A DNA stretch of 64,000 bases from Saccharopolyspora shandongensis (GTDB lineage: Bacteria; Actinomycetota; Actinomycetes; Mycobacteriales; Pseudonocardiaceae): NCBI RefSeq assembly GCF_900106995.1, contig NZ_FNOK01000014.1:62001-126000 (forward strand), written 5' to 3'. Of this stretch, positions 36,612 to 44,814 are shown piece by piece (position 1 is the stretch's first letter; every line of letters begins with the position of its first letter). The notes below the pieces were generated by a model that made no database searches, had not been told where the DNA came from, and saw only the letters and a list, made by a program, of their open reading frames with translations. The translations under genes were made by a program, and so were the position numbers.

Positions 36612-37382
36612 TCAGACGCCGTATCCGCCGTCCACGTCGAGCTTCTGCCCGGTGATGAACTTCGCGCGGTCCGACGCGAGGAAGCACGCGGCTTCCGCGA
36701 TGTCCTGTGCGCTGCCGAAGGCGCGCAGCGGGATGTTCCGCTTGGTGACCTCCAGCGCCCGCTCGTCGAGGTCGCCGCTGGCCATCAGGTCGGCGGCCAT
36801 GCCGTCGGTCAGCATGCCGGGGCCGACGCAGTTCACGCGGATCCCGAACCGGCCCTCCTCGGCGGCGAGCGCCCGGGCCGTCGCCTCGACGGCGCCCTTG
36901 GGGCCCGCGGACAGCCCGTCGCGGACCGGGTAGCGGTGGGTGGCCGCGGTGGTGATCGCGACGATCGAGCCCTTGCTGGCGCGCAGCGCGGGCAGCGCGG
37001 CGTGCACGACGTTGAAGAACGCCTCGGCCTCGGCGGCGAGGTGCTTGGCGAAGTCGGCCGGTTCGACCTTGGAGAGGTGGACCTGCGGGATCAGCGGGCC
37101 TGCCGCGTGGACGAGCGTGTGGATCGCGCCGAAGCGTTCGACGACGCTGTCCAGGTAGAGCTTGCTCTGCGAGGCGTCGGTGAGGTCGAGCCGGTCCGCT
37201 GCGGCCACTCCGCCGCCCTCGACGAGCTCCGCGACCAGGCTCTCGGCGGCCCGCTGGTCGCTGCGGTAGGTCAGGGCGACGCCGGCGCCGCGCTCGGCGA
37301 GCATCCGGCAGATCGCGGAACCGAGCCCCCCGGTCCCGCCGGTCACCACCGCGACGCCGCGCCTGTCCTGGAAATCCGTCAC
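36612..37382 (-). CDS. SDR-family protein lacking the catalytic tyrosine
   Basis: A 256-residue SDR. TGGTGGLGSAI (about 15-25) is the cofactor motif and HAAGPL replaces the usual NNAG. At the active site the sequence is LSAGPKGA: Lys is kept, but the position four before it, normally Tyr, is Ser, and the upstream Ser position is Thr. Enzymatic SDR chemistry is therefore doubtful unless another residue substitutes, as in some divergent enoyl-reductase-like SDRs. GTG start with GGAAAGG. It is followed by the canonical SDR 29 bases on and preceded by 212 bases containing a palindromic repeat. Confidence 0.85.
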   Translation of the reverse strand: MTDFQDRRGVAVVTGGTGGLGSAICRMLAERGAGVALTYRSDQRAAESLVAELVEGGGVAAADRLDLTDASQSKLYLDSVVERFGAIHTLVHAAGPLIPQVHLSKVEPADFAKHLAAEAEAFFNVVHAALPALRASKGSIVAITTAATHRYPVRDGLSAGPKGAVEATARALAAEEGRFGIRVNCVGPGMLTDGMAADLMASGDLDERALEVTKRNIPLRAFGSAQDIAEAACFLASDRAKFITGQKLDVDGGYGV

Positions 37383-37469
37383 GATCGACCTTTCCGATGT
37401 CGTGCCTAGGGGTTGTTTCAGATTGATGCGCGGGCATGTGCGGGACGTGGTCGTCTGGGGGCAGGGCGC

Positions 37470-37530
37470 CGGTTTCGCGCGAAAGCGGCGTTCCCCGTGA
37501 GGCGTGTTGGCGGTTTCGCGCGAAACCGCC
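37470..37530. repeat. Paired palindromic intergenic repeat (copy A)
   Basis: Two palindromes with the core TTTCGCGCGAAA: a slightly imperfect one at 37470-37487 and a perfect 22-base one at 37509-37530 (arms GGCGGTTTCGC and complement). The spacer contains CCGTGAGG. The same composite occurs at 50913-50975, and a degenerate relative at 39952-40035. Confidence 0.8.
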
Positions 37531-37594
37531 GCCGCCTGTCGGGCGCCGGGTGCCTCCGGGACGAGCCGGGCGGAGCCATTCGGGAATGTCCTCT

Positions 37595-38413
37595 CTAGGG
37601 ATTGTTCGGGAAGTTGGTCCAGCCCTTGCCGTCGGCGCGGCCGTACCAGCCCGAGGCGGCGAGCGTGCCGCCGTCGACCGGCAGGGTGTGGCCGGTGATG
37701 TAGCAGGCCGCGTCCGAGGCGAGGAACTGCACCGCCGCGGCGTAGTCGTCCGCGGCGCCGAAGCGGCCGAGCGGGACCCAGGTCCGGATCAGCTCGGGGT
37801 CGCGGCCGCGGAGCATCGCGTCGGCGGGGGTCTGCGGGGTGTCCGCGAGATCGGGCGCGATGGCGTTCACCCGGACGCCGTGCTGCCCGACCTCCACCGC
37901 CAGGCTCTTCGTGAACGCCGAGACCCCGGCGTTGAACGCCGAGTAGGCGGCCTTGCCCGGAATGCCGCGGAAGGCCTCGACGGTCGAGTTGTTCACGATG
38001 GCACCGCGACGCTGCTCGATCATCGCCGGCAGCAGCGCGTGGGTCATGGTGAACACGTGGTGCAGGTTCAGCTCGTAGAGCCGGCGCCACTGCTCCGGCG
38101 TCGACCGCGCGAACGTCCACGACGTCGGGCGGAAGTCCCCGACGTTGTTGACCAGCACGTCGACCCGGCCGTCTCCCGCGGACAGCGCCGCCCCGGCGGT
38201 CTCGGCCACCACGTCGTCGTCGGTGATGTCGCCGACGACGACCGCGCAGCGCCCGCCGGCGGCCTCGATCTCCAGTTGTGCGGCGCGGGCGGCGTCGCCG
38301 TCCACGTCGTTGAGCACGACGAGATCCCCGGCGCGGGCGAACCGGCGGCTGATGGCGCCGCCGATGCCCAGCGCACCTCCGGTCACAACGCAGATCCGTG
38401 GTCGGTCAGTCAT
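37595..38413 (-). CDS. SDR-family protein lacking the catalytic lysine
   Basis: A 272-residue SDR. TGGALGIGGAI near 11-21 and NDVDGD give the NAD pattern; NNVGD replaces NNAG. At the active site Tyr is present in AAYSAFNAG, but the residue four after it, normally Lys, is Asn. Lys normally binds the nicotinamide ribose and lowers the Tyr pKa, so activity may be weak or altered. The C-terminal GWYGRADGKGW extension is longer than usual. The ATG at 38413 overlaps the NTF2-like gene by eight bases. Confidence 0.85.
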   Translation of the reverse strand: MTDRPRICVVTGGALGIGGAISRRFARAGDLVVLNDVDGDAARAAQLEIEAAGGRCAVVVGDITDDDVVAETAGAALSAGDGRVDVLVNNVGDFRPTSWTFARSTPEQWRRLYELNLHHVFTMTHALLPAMIEQRRGAIVNNSTVEAFRGIPGKAAYSAFNAGVSAFTKSLAVEVGQHGVRVNAIAPDLADTPQTPADAMLRGRDPELIRTWVPLGRFGAADDYAAAVQFLASDAACYITGHTLPVDGGTLAASGWYGRADGKGWTNFPNNP

Positions 38414-38882
38414 CTTCGCTCCAGGAGGGGACGCGCGAGCGGCGTGGTGTGCGGGTCTCGATCCAGTCGATGGACAGCTCCCGGCGGGCGAACAGCCACG
38501 CGCCGTCCTGCTTGCGGTAGCCGTCGGCATAGCGCAGGTGCCACACGAGGTTGATCGGCTCGCCCGACGACCGCCTGCCCAGGTGGTGGGCGATGCACGC
38601 GATGCGACCGGTCGCGGACCGCCCGTCGCCGTCGAAGACCTGGCCGACGATCGCGTGCTGGGTGAGTTCGAAGGCCTCGACGGCGCGCAGTGCGCCGGCG
38701 ATCGCCGATCGGCCGCTGTGGACGTCGACAGGACCGAGTTCGGCGGGCGGGGACGGCATCGCCAGCACGGCGTCTTCGGCGAACAGGACCGCCGCGGTGG
38801 CGAACGCGCGGTCGTCCACGGCGGCCGCGTAGCGGGCGACCAGGTCGGCGAGCTCGACCCGGTCGGCCGCGGCGAGCGTCAT
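38406..38882 (-). CDS. NTF2/SnoaL-like fold protein
   Basis: A 158-residue protein with the SnoaL_4 layout: RVELADLVARYAAAVDDRAFATAAVLFAEDAVL in pieces (ARYAAAVDDR, LFAEDA), then HHLGRRS and LWHLRYADGYRKQDGAWLFARREL landmarks. It overlaps the LLM oxidoreductase gene by four bases and the next SDR gene by eight. Probably a small isomerase or dehydratase in the same pathway. Confidence 0.78.
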   Translation of the reverse strand: MTLAAADRVELADLVARYAAAVDDRAFATAAVLFAEDAVLAMPSPPAELGPVDVHSGRSAIAGALRAVEAFELTQHAIVGQVFDGDGRSATGRIACIAHHLGRRSSGEPINLVWHLRYADGYRKQDGAWLFARRELSIDWIETRTPRRSRVPSWSEDD

Positions 38883-39766
38883 CGCCCGGCCAGGCCGAGC
38901 CGCTGCGCGCACGCGGAGAGCTCGTCCTTGACCGCGGCCAGGTCGGTGGTCGGCGTGGTCTGCAGCACGATCCGGTTCGCGCCCCGCGCGGCCAGCGACT
39001 CGGCCTTCTCGGTGGTGATCGCCGAGACGAGGTGCCCGAGCGTGACCTCCAGCGCGTCGGGATCGCGGTCCGCCGCTTCGGCCTCCTGCCGCATCAGGTC
39101 GATGAGCCCCTGCAGTTCGGCGCCGCCGACGCCGAGCGGCTGCAGGCCGTCACCGCGGCGTCCCGCGCGCCGTGCGGCAGCGCGGCTGTGCCCGCCGATG
39201 TGGATGGGGATCCCGCCCGGCCGGGCCGGCTTCGGGTACGTCATCGCCCCGGCGAAGGAGAAGAACCGGCCGTCGTGGTCGACACCGGTCGGCGACCGGT
39301 CGTCCCACAGCTTGCGCAGCACGTCGATCTGCTCGTCGGCCCGCCGCCCGCGGGTCTCGAACTCGGCGCCGCACGCCTCGATCTCCTCCCGCATCCAGCC
39401 CATGCCGACGCACAGGCGCAACCGGCCGCCGGAGAGCGCGTCGATGGTGGCCGCCCGCTTGGCCAGCACCACCGGATGGTGGTTGGGCAGCACGAGCACG
39501 CCCGTGGCCAGCTCGATGCGGGTCGTGTGCGCGGCGAGGAACATCAGCAGGTCCAGCGGATCCGGGATGTCGCAGTCGTCGGCGAGCTCCATCTTCCCGG
39601 AACTCGCGTAGGGGTAGACGCTGGAGTACCGGCTGACGACGACGGCGTGCTCGACCGCGACGATCGATTCGAACCCGCATGCCTCGGCGTGCCGGGCGAA
39701 CTCGCCCATCCAATCCGGCCGGGCGGTGACGCCGGCCGCTACCGGAGCCATTACGGCATATCTCAT
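38879..39766 (-). CDS. LLM-class (F420-dependent-type) flavin oxidoreductase
   Basis: A 295-residue luciferase-like TIM-barrel protein. Landmarks are YPYASSGK, IPDPLDLLMFLAAHT, RIELATGVLVLPNHHPVVLAK and RLCVGMGWMREE near 118-129, all usual for the actinobacterial F420-linked group. Cofactor (F420 or FMN) is inferred. It is the first gene of a leftward operon with two 4- to 8-base overlaps following. Possible roles are reduction of a ring double bond or ketone. Confidence 0.87.
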   Translation of the reverse strand: MRYAVMAPVAAGVTARPDWMGEFARHAEACGFESIVAVEHAVVVSRYSSVYPYASSGKMELADDCDIPDPLDLLMFLAAHTTRIELATGVLVLPNHHPVVLAKRAATIDALSGGRLRLCVGMGWMREEIEACGAEFETRGRRADEQIDVLRKLWDDRSPTGVDHDGRFFSFAGAMTYPKPARPGGIPIHIGGHSRAAARRAGRRGDGLQPLGVGGAELQGLIDLMRQEAEAADRDPDALEVTLGHLVSAITTEKAESLAARGANRIVLQTTPTTDLAAVKDELSACAQRLGLAGR

Positions 39767-39797
39767 AACGGAATCCTACGAGAGCGAGACGAGAATA

Positions 39798-39812
39798 CAA
39801 ACCTAGCGTTTG
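39798..39812. promoter_or_regulatory. Dyad upstream of LLM-SDR operon
   Basis: CAAAC (39798-39802) and GTTTG (39808-39812) flank CTAGC. Read on the minus strand the surrounding CAAGCAAACGCTAGG resembles a degenerate KstR2 half-site, but it does not fit the full palindrome. Confidence 0.35.
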
Positions 39813-39951
39813 CTTGTTTCTCTGGTTACGATGGCGCGCGCTCCGGCGCAGTCACGCCCATCGCGGGCGCGATGCCCAATGTGGACGGTGGGGAGAATCG
39901 GCCCGTTCTGCCGCGGCGCTCACCCAGCGCGCAGCGAGCGCACGGGTGGCG

Positions 39952-40035
39952 CGATTTCGCGCGAAGTCGGGCGCCAGCTGTGGGAGCGGCGTGGTGGAGA
40001 CACGGATCGCGCGGCGCGATCCCTCGTGAAATCGC
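39952..40035. repeat. Degenerate copy of the palindromic intergenic repeat (copy C)
   Basis: An imperfect TTTCGCGCGAA palindrome at 39952-39969 is followed by a perfect GATCGCGC/GCGCGATC dyad at 40005-40021 and by CTCGTGAAATCGCG. It sits in the 321-base gap (39767-40087) between the LLM gene and the fadD3 stop, which holds no gene. Confidence 0.5.
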
Positions 40036-40087
40036 GTTCGTGGCGGGAGCCGGGTCGGCGGCGGGTGACGGCTGCCGACCCGGGGCG

Positions 40088-41695
40088 TCACGCTTCCTTC
40101 GCCGCGGGGCGCAGCTTGGTCTTGAGGATCTTGCCGCTCGCGTTCTTCGGCAGCTCGTCCTGGACGACGATCTGCCTCGGCACCTTGAAGTTCGCGAGCC
40201 GCGCCCGGCAGTACTCGATCAGCTCGTCCTCCGTCGGCCTGCTCCCGCCGCGCGGCACCACGAACGCGAGGGCGACCGAGCCCATCCGCTGGTCGGGCTT
40301 CGCCACGACGGCCGACTCCGACACCTGCGGGTGCGTGGCGAGGACGTTCTCCACCTCGGCCGGGTAGACGTTGAACCCGCCGACGGTGAACATGTCCTTG
40401 ATCCGGTCGGTGACCTGCAGGCATCCGTGCTCGTCGAGGCGGCCCACGTCGCCGGTGCGGAGCCACCCTTCGGCGTCGATGGCCTCGGCGGTGGACTTCT
40501 CGTCCTCGAAGTAGCCGAGCATGACGTTGCGGCCGCGGATCAGGATCTCGCCCTCTTCGCCGGCGGGCACGTCGTCGCCAGCGGGGTCCGTGATGCGGAT
40601 CTCCATCCCGTCGACGGGCGGGCCGGTCGTCTCCGCGATGTGCGCCGGGTCGTCGTCCGGGAGGGACTGGGTCACCACGACCGCCTCGGTCAGGCCGTAG
40701 GCCTGGCTCGCGGACGTGAAGCCCAGCTCGTCGCGCATCCGCTGGAACAGCGACTTCGGCACCGTCGCGGCCCCGGCGACGGAGAACCGCAGCGACGAGA
40801 GGTCGTACTCCGCCAGCCGGGGGTGGTTGAGCAGGGACGTGAACAGGGTCGGCGCGCCGGGCAGCACCGAGATCCGCTCCGCCTGGATGAGTTCGAGCAG
40901 CTCGTCGGCCTGGAAGGTGGCGACCGGGTAGATCGTGCTCCCCGCGGTGATCGCGGTGATCATGCCGGCCTTGTAGCCGAAGCCGTGGAAGAACGGGTTG
41001 ACGATGGCGTAGCGGTCGGCCGGGCTCAGCTCAGCCCGCTCGGCCCAGACCCGCGCGACGTCGATCGTCTGCCGGTGCGCCGTGAGCACGCCCTTGGGGA
41101 TGCCCGTGGTGCCCGAGGTGAACATGATGTCGCAGATGTCGTCGGGCGTCACCGCCGCGACCATCGCCTCGAACCGGTCGTCGTCCACCGAGCGGCCGCC
41201 GGAGATGAAGTCCGGCCAGCTGAGCGCGCCGTCGGTGGGCTGCCCGCCCAGGTCCACCACGGTGTGCAGGTGGGGCAGCCCGGGAACGGGGCCGTCACCG
41301 GCCTGACCAGGGGATTCCGCGGCGGCGGTGCGGAGCATCTCGAGGTAGTCGATGTCGAGGAAGCCGTTGGCGAGGACGAGCGTCGAGGCGCGGGAGCGGG
41401 CCAGGACGGTCACCGCTTCGTGGCCCCGGTAGCGGGTGTTGAGCGGGACTGCGATGGCTCCGATGGACTCCGCGCCCAGGAGCGCGAGGATGAACTCCAG
41501 CCGGTTCGGCGCCCAGATGGCCGCGCGGTCGCCCCGGCGCAGGCCGCGCGCCACGTACGCGCGCGCCGTCTCGGCCACGAGTTCGGCCAGCTGTTCGTAG
41601 GTGACCCGGATGTCCCCGTCGACGACGGCCAGTTGGTCGGGGTTCCGCCGCGCGGCCTCCGCGACGAGGAGCGGGATCGTCATCGGGGTGTTCAC
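40088..41695 (-). CDS. fadD3: FadD3-like HIP-CoA ligase (acyl-CoA synthetase)
   Basis: A 535-residue ANL-superfamily ligase. FTSGTTGIPKGVLTAHRQ is the ATP-binding P-loop, followed by NPFFHGFGYKAGM, RFSVAGAATVPKSLFQRM, AYGLTEA and NVYPAEVE, then the C-terminal lysine block GKILKTKLR. Several of these stretches (SGTTG.KGVL.AHRQ, INPFFHNFGYKAG-like, AYGLTEA) match mycobacterial FadD3, which activates the steroid C/D-ring remnant HIP with CoA (known). Its neighbour is a KstR2 homologue whose palindrome lies 24 bases before the start. Assignment rests on this pairing and on motif resemblance. Confidence 0.85.
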   Translation of the reverse strand: MNTPMTIPLLVAEAARRNPDQLAVVDGDIRVTYEQLAELVAETARAYVARGLRRGDRAAIWAPNRLEFILALLGAESIGAIAVPLNTRYRGHEAVTVLARSRASTLVLANGFLDIDYLEMLRTAAAESPGQAGDGPVPGLPHLHTVVDLGGQPTDGALSWPDFISGGRSVDDDRFEAMVAAVTPDDICDIMFTSGTTGIPKGVLTAHRQTIDVARVWAERAELSPADRYAIVNPFFHGFGYKAGMITAITAGSTIYPVATFQADELLELIQAERISVLPGAPTLFTSLLNHPRLAEYDLSSLRFSVAGAATVPKSLFQRMRDELGFTSASQAYGLTEAVVVTQSLPDDDPAHIAETTGPPVDGMEIRITDPAGDDVPAGEEGEILIRGRNVMLGYFEDEKSTAEAIDAEGWLRTGDVGRLDEHGCLQVTDRIKDMFTVGGFNVYPAEVENVLATHPQVSESAVVAKPDQRMGSVALAFVVPRGGSRPTEDELIEYCRARLANFKVPRQIVVQDELPKNASGKILKTKLRPAAKEA

Positions 41696-41718
41696 CGTGC
41701 ACGCTCTCCTTTGAGTCG

Positions 41719-41732
41719 ACCAAATGCTTGCT
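41719..41732. promoter_or_regulatory. KstR2-type box before fadD3
   Basis: ACCAAATGCTTGCT matches AnCAAGnnCTTGnT at all but one position (A for G at position 6). It is 24 bases from the fadD3 start. Confidence 0.75.
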
Positions 41733-41832
41733 AGGTGATCCTAGCGGCGGGTGCGCCCGCAGACCAGGCCTTGCGCGGCGCGGGACCGGCGTGCCGCGGC
41801 GGATGCGCGGGTGCGGCTGTGGCAGACTGTTG

Positions 41833-41846
41833 GCCAAACGCTTGTT
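41833..41846. promoter_or_regulatory. KstR2-type box before kstR2
   Basis: GCCAAACGCTTGTT matches the KstR2 palindrome with two departures, 39 bases before the regulator start. It fits autoregulation. Confidence 0.65.
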
Positions 41847-41884
41847 GTTGTGGGGGATTCGCGGTCTGCGGGAAGGAAGGCGAG

Positions 41885-42523
41885 ATGGCGACGAGGACCC
41901 GGCCGGGGTCGGCCAAGCGCGGTGCGGCCTCGGCAGGAGGCGGCAGCGGCTCCGATCGGCGGAGCCAGCTGCTGAGCATCGCCGCGACGCTGTTCGCCAC
42001 TAGAGGGTACGCCGAGACCACTGTCCGGGACATCGCGGACGAGGCGGGCATCCTCTCGGGCAGCCTCTACCACCACTTCAGCTCGAAGGAGGCGATGCTC
42101 GACGAGATCCTGCGGGACTTCCTGTCCGCCCTGCGTGAGCGGTTCCGCAAGATCGAGGAGGACAGCGACGACCCCCGCGCGGCGCTCGACGAGCTGATCG
42201 TCGCGTCCTTCGAGGCCATCTCCGCGACCCCGCACGCGGTCGCGCTCTACCAGACCCAGGTGGTGGCGCTCGCCCGCCAGCCCGGCTTCGAGTACGTCGG
42301 CGAGTACAGCCGGGAGATCGAGAAGATCTGGCTGCGGCTGCTGGTCGCCGGGCAGAAGGCCGGGATCTTCCGCGCCGACGTCGACATGAACATCACCTAC
42401 CGGTTCATCCGCGACACCGTGTGGTCGTCCGTGCGCTGGTACCGCCCTCGCGGCAAGTACAAGCCGGAGGCCATCGCCAAGCAGTACCTCCACGTCCTCT
42501 ACGGCGGCCTCCTCTCTAGCTAG
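41885..42523 (+). CDS. kstR2: KstR2-like TetR-family repressor
   Basis: A 212-residue TetR regulator. The HTH (about 28-72) reads LLSIAATLFATRGYAETTVRDIADEAGILSGSLYHHF in the usual layout, with the phrase AGILSGSLYHHFSSKE strongly matching mycobacterial KstR2. The C-terminal YRFIRDTVWSSVRWYRPRGK likewise mirrors KstR2 (YRFIRDTTW.SVRWYRP). KstR2 senses HIP-CoA and represses the C/D-ring catabolic genes (known). ATG 41885 follows GGAAGGAAGG. It is divergent from fadD3; boxes fitting AnCAAGnnCTTGnT sit before both genes and before five further transcription units. Confidence 0.9.
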   Translation: MATRTRPGSAKRGAASAGGGSGSDRRSQLLSIAATLFATRGYAETTVRDIADEAGILSGSLYHHFSSKEAMLDEILRDFLSALRERFRKIEEDSDDPRAALDELIVASFEAISATPHAVALYQTQVVALARQPGFEYVGEYSREIEKIWLRLLVAGQKAGIFRADVDMNITYRFIRDTVWSSVRWYRPRGKYKPEAIAKQYLHVLYGGLLSS

Positions 42524-42547
42524 GCCCGCACTCGTAGCTGCAGTTGC

Positions 42548-42582
42548 CCGCGGGGCTGACGGTCTCCCAGTCAGCCCCGCGG
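42548..42582 (+). terminator. Hairpin after kstR2
   Basis: CCGCGGGGCTGAC (42548-42560) pairs with GTCAGCCCCGCGG (42570-42582) around a 9-base loop, 25 bases after the regulator stop. Confidence 0.75.
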
Positions 42583-42738
42583 TTCTGCGTTGGTGGACGG
42601 CCCGGTGTCGGTGGCACCGGCGCCTGGGCTGAAGTAAGTGTTCTCGCCGACCTGATCTGGTCGTGCCCGGCGCGGGGATTCCACGCGCTCGTCGAGCAGG
42701 AACTCCTCCCTCGTCCGCCTTGGACGCCTGCCTAATCA

Positions 42739-42752
42739 AGCAAGCAATTGCT
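42739..42752. promoter_or_regulatory. KstR2-type box before SDR remnant
   Basis: AGCAAGCAATTGCT departs from AnCAAGnnCTTGnT at one position. It lies before a truncated SDR frame, so it now appears to drive no intact gene directly. Confidence 0.6.
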
Positions 42753-42812
42753 AGGTTGATTGATCCAGGAGGTGGTCGACCACGGCTACGGCACGGGGCG
42801 ACCCGGGCCGGC

Positions 42813-42941
42813 ACTCCGCTGGGTCGGCTGGCCGACCCGGACGAGCAGGCCGGCGCCATCGAGTTCCTGCTCCTGGACTCTCCCTTCGTCACCGGCGTCT
42901 GCCTGCCGGTCGACGGCGGTCGGACGGCAGTGGGGAAGTGA
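42813..42941 (+). pseudogene. SDR C-terminal remnant
   Basis: An open frame ending at 42941 gives TPLGRLADPDEQAGAIEFLL then DSPFVTGVCLPVDGGRTA, the last 40 residues of a typical short-chain dehydrogenase. No cofactor motif or active site precedes it. A KstR2-type box 60 bases upstream suggests the promoter and the 3-prime end survive from a deleted regulon member. Confidence 0.75.
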
Positions 42942-43076
42942 GGCGGAGCCGGTTGCCGGGTCTGCGGCTTCCGGGCGATTCGCGCCGCGCTGGATCGAGT
43001 CCGCTCCGGGTCGTCGATGTCGTGGATTGGTCGCACAGCCTCGCTCCGCTTTCCGGAAAGGTGTATGGTCCACCGC

Positions 43077-43090
43077 ACCAAGCGCTTGCT
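43077..43090. promoter_or_regulatory. KstR2-type box before SDR-esterase-BVMO operon
   Basis: ACCAAGCGCTTGCT fits AnCAAGnnCTTGnT at every fixed position, 29 bases before the SDR start. Confidence 0.82.
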
Positions 43091-43118
43091 CGGTGATCTG
43101 GCACGAGGGATGTGGGAT

Positions 43119-43859
43119 GTGACGGAGCAGCTGGTGGACTTGCGGGACAAGGTCGTCTTCATCACCGGTGCCGCTCAAGGACAGGGCGCCGTGCACGCCA
43201 GGACGCTCGCGAGGCTCGGGGCCGACGTGGTGCTCGCCGACCTGGACCAGGGCGCGGTCGCTGCGGTCGCTGCGGAGCTCGACGTGAAGACCCTCGCCCT
43301 GGAACTGGACGTGCGGAGCAAGAGCGCGTGGGCCGAGGCGATGCGGCGCGCTCGGGCCGAGTTCGGCCGGGTCGACGTGCTCGTCAACAACGCGGGGTTC
43401 TACGGCTTGGCCCCGCTGGCGGCGCTCGAGGAGGACCACCTCGCGCGGGCGCTGGACGTCAACCTGGTCGGCCCGATCCTCGGGATGCAGGCCGTGCTCC
43501 CGCTGATGCGCGACCGGGGCGGCTCGATCATCAACGTCGCCTCGACCGCGGGGCTCACGGGGTTCGCCGGTGGGATCGGGTACGGCGCCTCGAAGTGGGG
43601 CCTGCGCGGGGCGAGCAAGTCGGCGGCCAAGGAGCTCGGCGAGTTCGGGATCCGGGTCAACTGCATCTGCCCCGGCGCGATCGACACCGCGATGATCTCG
43701 GAGGAGACCAGGGCGGGCGGCGGCGCGGTGGCGAACCAGCCGATCCCGCGGGCCGGTGCGCCCGCGGAGGTGTCCGCGCTCGTGGCGTTCCTCGCCGGTG
43801 ACGCGAGCAGCTACTGCACCGGGCAGGACTTCGTGATCGACGGCGGCCAGACGATCTGA
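43119..43859 (+). CDS. SDR-family hydroxysteroid-dehydrogenase-like enzyme
   Basis: A 246-residue SDR of the 3-alpha/20-beta-hydroxysteroid dehydrogenase type. TGAAQGQGAVHAR (about 16-28), NNAGFYG, NVASTAGLTG and YGASKWGLRGASK (Tyr and Lys) are present; IDTAM and the C-terminal FVIDGGQT are usual. The GTG at 43119 follows GAGGGAT; an ATG at 43110 is closer to the site than normal. It is first of three genes (SDR, esterase, monooxygenase) behind a KstR2-type box, suggesting oxidation of a hydroxyl to the ketone used by the monooxygenase. Confidence 0.87.
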   Translation: MTEQLVDLRDKVVFITGAAQGQGAVHARTLARLGADVVLADLDQGAVAAVAAELDVKTLALELDVRSKSAWAEAMRRARAEFGRVDVLVNNAGFYGLAPLAALEEDHLARALDVNLVGPILGMQAVLPLMRDRGGSIINVASTAGLTGFAGGIGYGASKWGLRGASKSAAKELGEFGIRVNCICPGAIDTAMISEETRAGGGAVANQPIPRAGAPAEVSALVAFLAGDASSYCTGQDFVIDGGQTI

Positions 43860-43869
43860 GGAGGAGAAC

Positions 43870-44814
43870 GTGTTCGACGCAGAGGTCGCGGCGGTCATCC
43901 GGTCGCTCGACGCGGGATTCCCGAAGGTCGAGGAGATGACGGGACCGGAGGCGCGGGCGGCGATCGCGGCGCGGCGGCAACCGGTGGGCAATCGGGATGA
44001 TGTGGCGCGCACCGAGGACCGCGAGATCCCCGGGCCCGGCGGTGGCGTGCCCGTCCGCCTGTACTTCCCGCACCAGCGAGGTGACAGACCGTTGCCGGTC
44101 GTCGTCTTCTGCCACGGCGGCGGGTTCGTGTTCTGCGACATCGAGTCGCACGACGCGTTCTGCCGCGAGCTGTCGGGGCGGACGTCGTCGGTGGTGGTCT
44201 CGGTGGACTACCGGCTCGCGCCCGAGCACAAGGCGCCCGCCGCCGCCCTCGACGCCTACGCCGCGCTGACCTGGGCCGCCGAGAACGCCAGTGCGCTCGG
44301 CGGAGACCCGGGCCGGCTGCTGATCGCCGGCGACAGCGCGGGCGGGAACCTCGCCGCCGCCGCCTGCCTGATGGCCAGGGACAACGGCGGGCCCGCGGTG
44401 GCCGGGCAAGTGCTGATCTACCCCGTGCTCGACCCGTCGTGCGACACCGGCAGCTACCGCGAGTACGGCACCGGTTACGGGAACACCAGGGCCGCCATGG
44501 AGTGGTACTGGCGCCAGTACCTGCCGGCGGACGGCGTGGCCGGGCCCCGGCACCAGGTCGTCCCGCCCGCCGCGGACACCTTGCGCGGCCTGCCGCCCGC
44601 CGTCGTCGTCACCGCGGGCCTGGACCCGCTGTCCGACGAGGGAGGGGCGTATGCGGCCGCGCTCGCCCGGGACGGAGTTCCGGTGACGCACCGGCACTAT
44701 CCGGGCCTGTTCCACGGGTTCCTGACCATCATGTCCCTGCAGGCCGGCCGGTCGGCCCGCGATCTGCTGTGGCACGACCTGTGCGCAGCCACGAAGCAAG
44801 GAGCAACGTCTTGA
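43870..44814 (+). CDS. Hormone-sensitive-lipase-family alpha/beta hydrolase
   Basis: A 314-residue esterase. FCHGGGFVFCD near 84-94 gives the HGGG oxyanion motif; GDSAGGNLAAA near 157-167 holds the nucleophile Ser; the acid Asp and His lie in GLDPLSDEG and HGFL. It starts 10 bases after the SDR stop, and its stop overlaps the next gene start. In this operon it would hydrolyse the ester or lactone that the Baeyer-Villiger enzyme makes. The substrate is inferred from gene order only. Confidence 0.88.
   Translation: MFDAEVAAVIRSLDAGFPKVEEMTGPEARAAIAARRQPVGNRDDVARTEDREIPGPGGGVPVRLYFPHQRGDRPLPVVVFCHGGGFVFCDIESHDAFCRELSGRTSSVVVSVDYRLAPEHKAPAAALDAYAALTWAAENASALGGDPGRLLIAGDSAGGNLAAAACLMARDNGGPAVAGQVLIYPVLDPSCDTGSYREYGTGYGNTRAAMEWYWRQYLPADGVAGPRHQVVPPAADTLRGLPPAVVVTAGLDPLSDEGGAYAAALARDGVPVTHRHYPGLFHGFLTIMSLQAGRSARDLLWHDLCAATKQGATS

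Noticed and set aside
37509-37530. Palindromes as rho-independent terminators
   Set aside because: No T-run, repeated in pairs with a conserved spacer and present between co-directional genes; better described as a repeat family.
36612-38120. Apparent fusion of two SDRs through the palindromic repeat
   Set aside because: The upstream 245 codons are out of frame with the third SDR and the GTG at 37382 has a good ribosome site.
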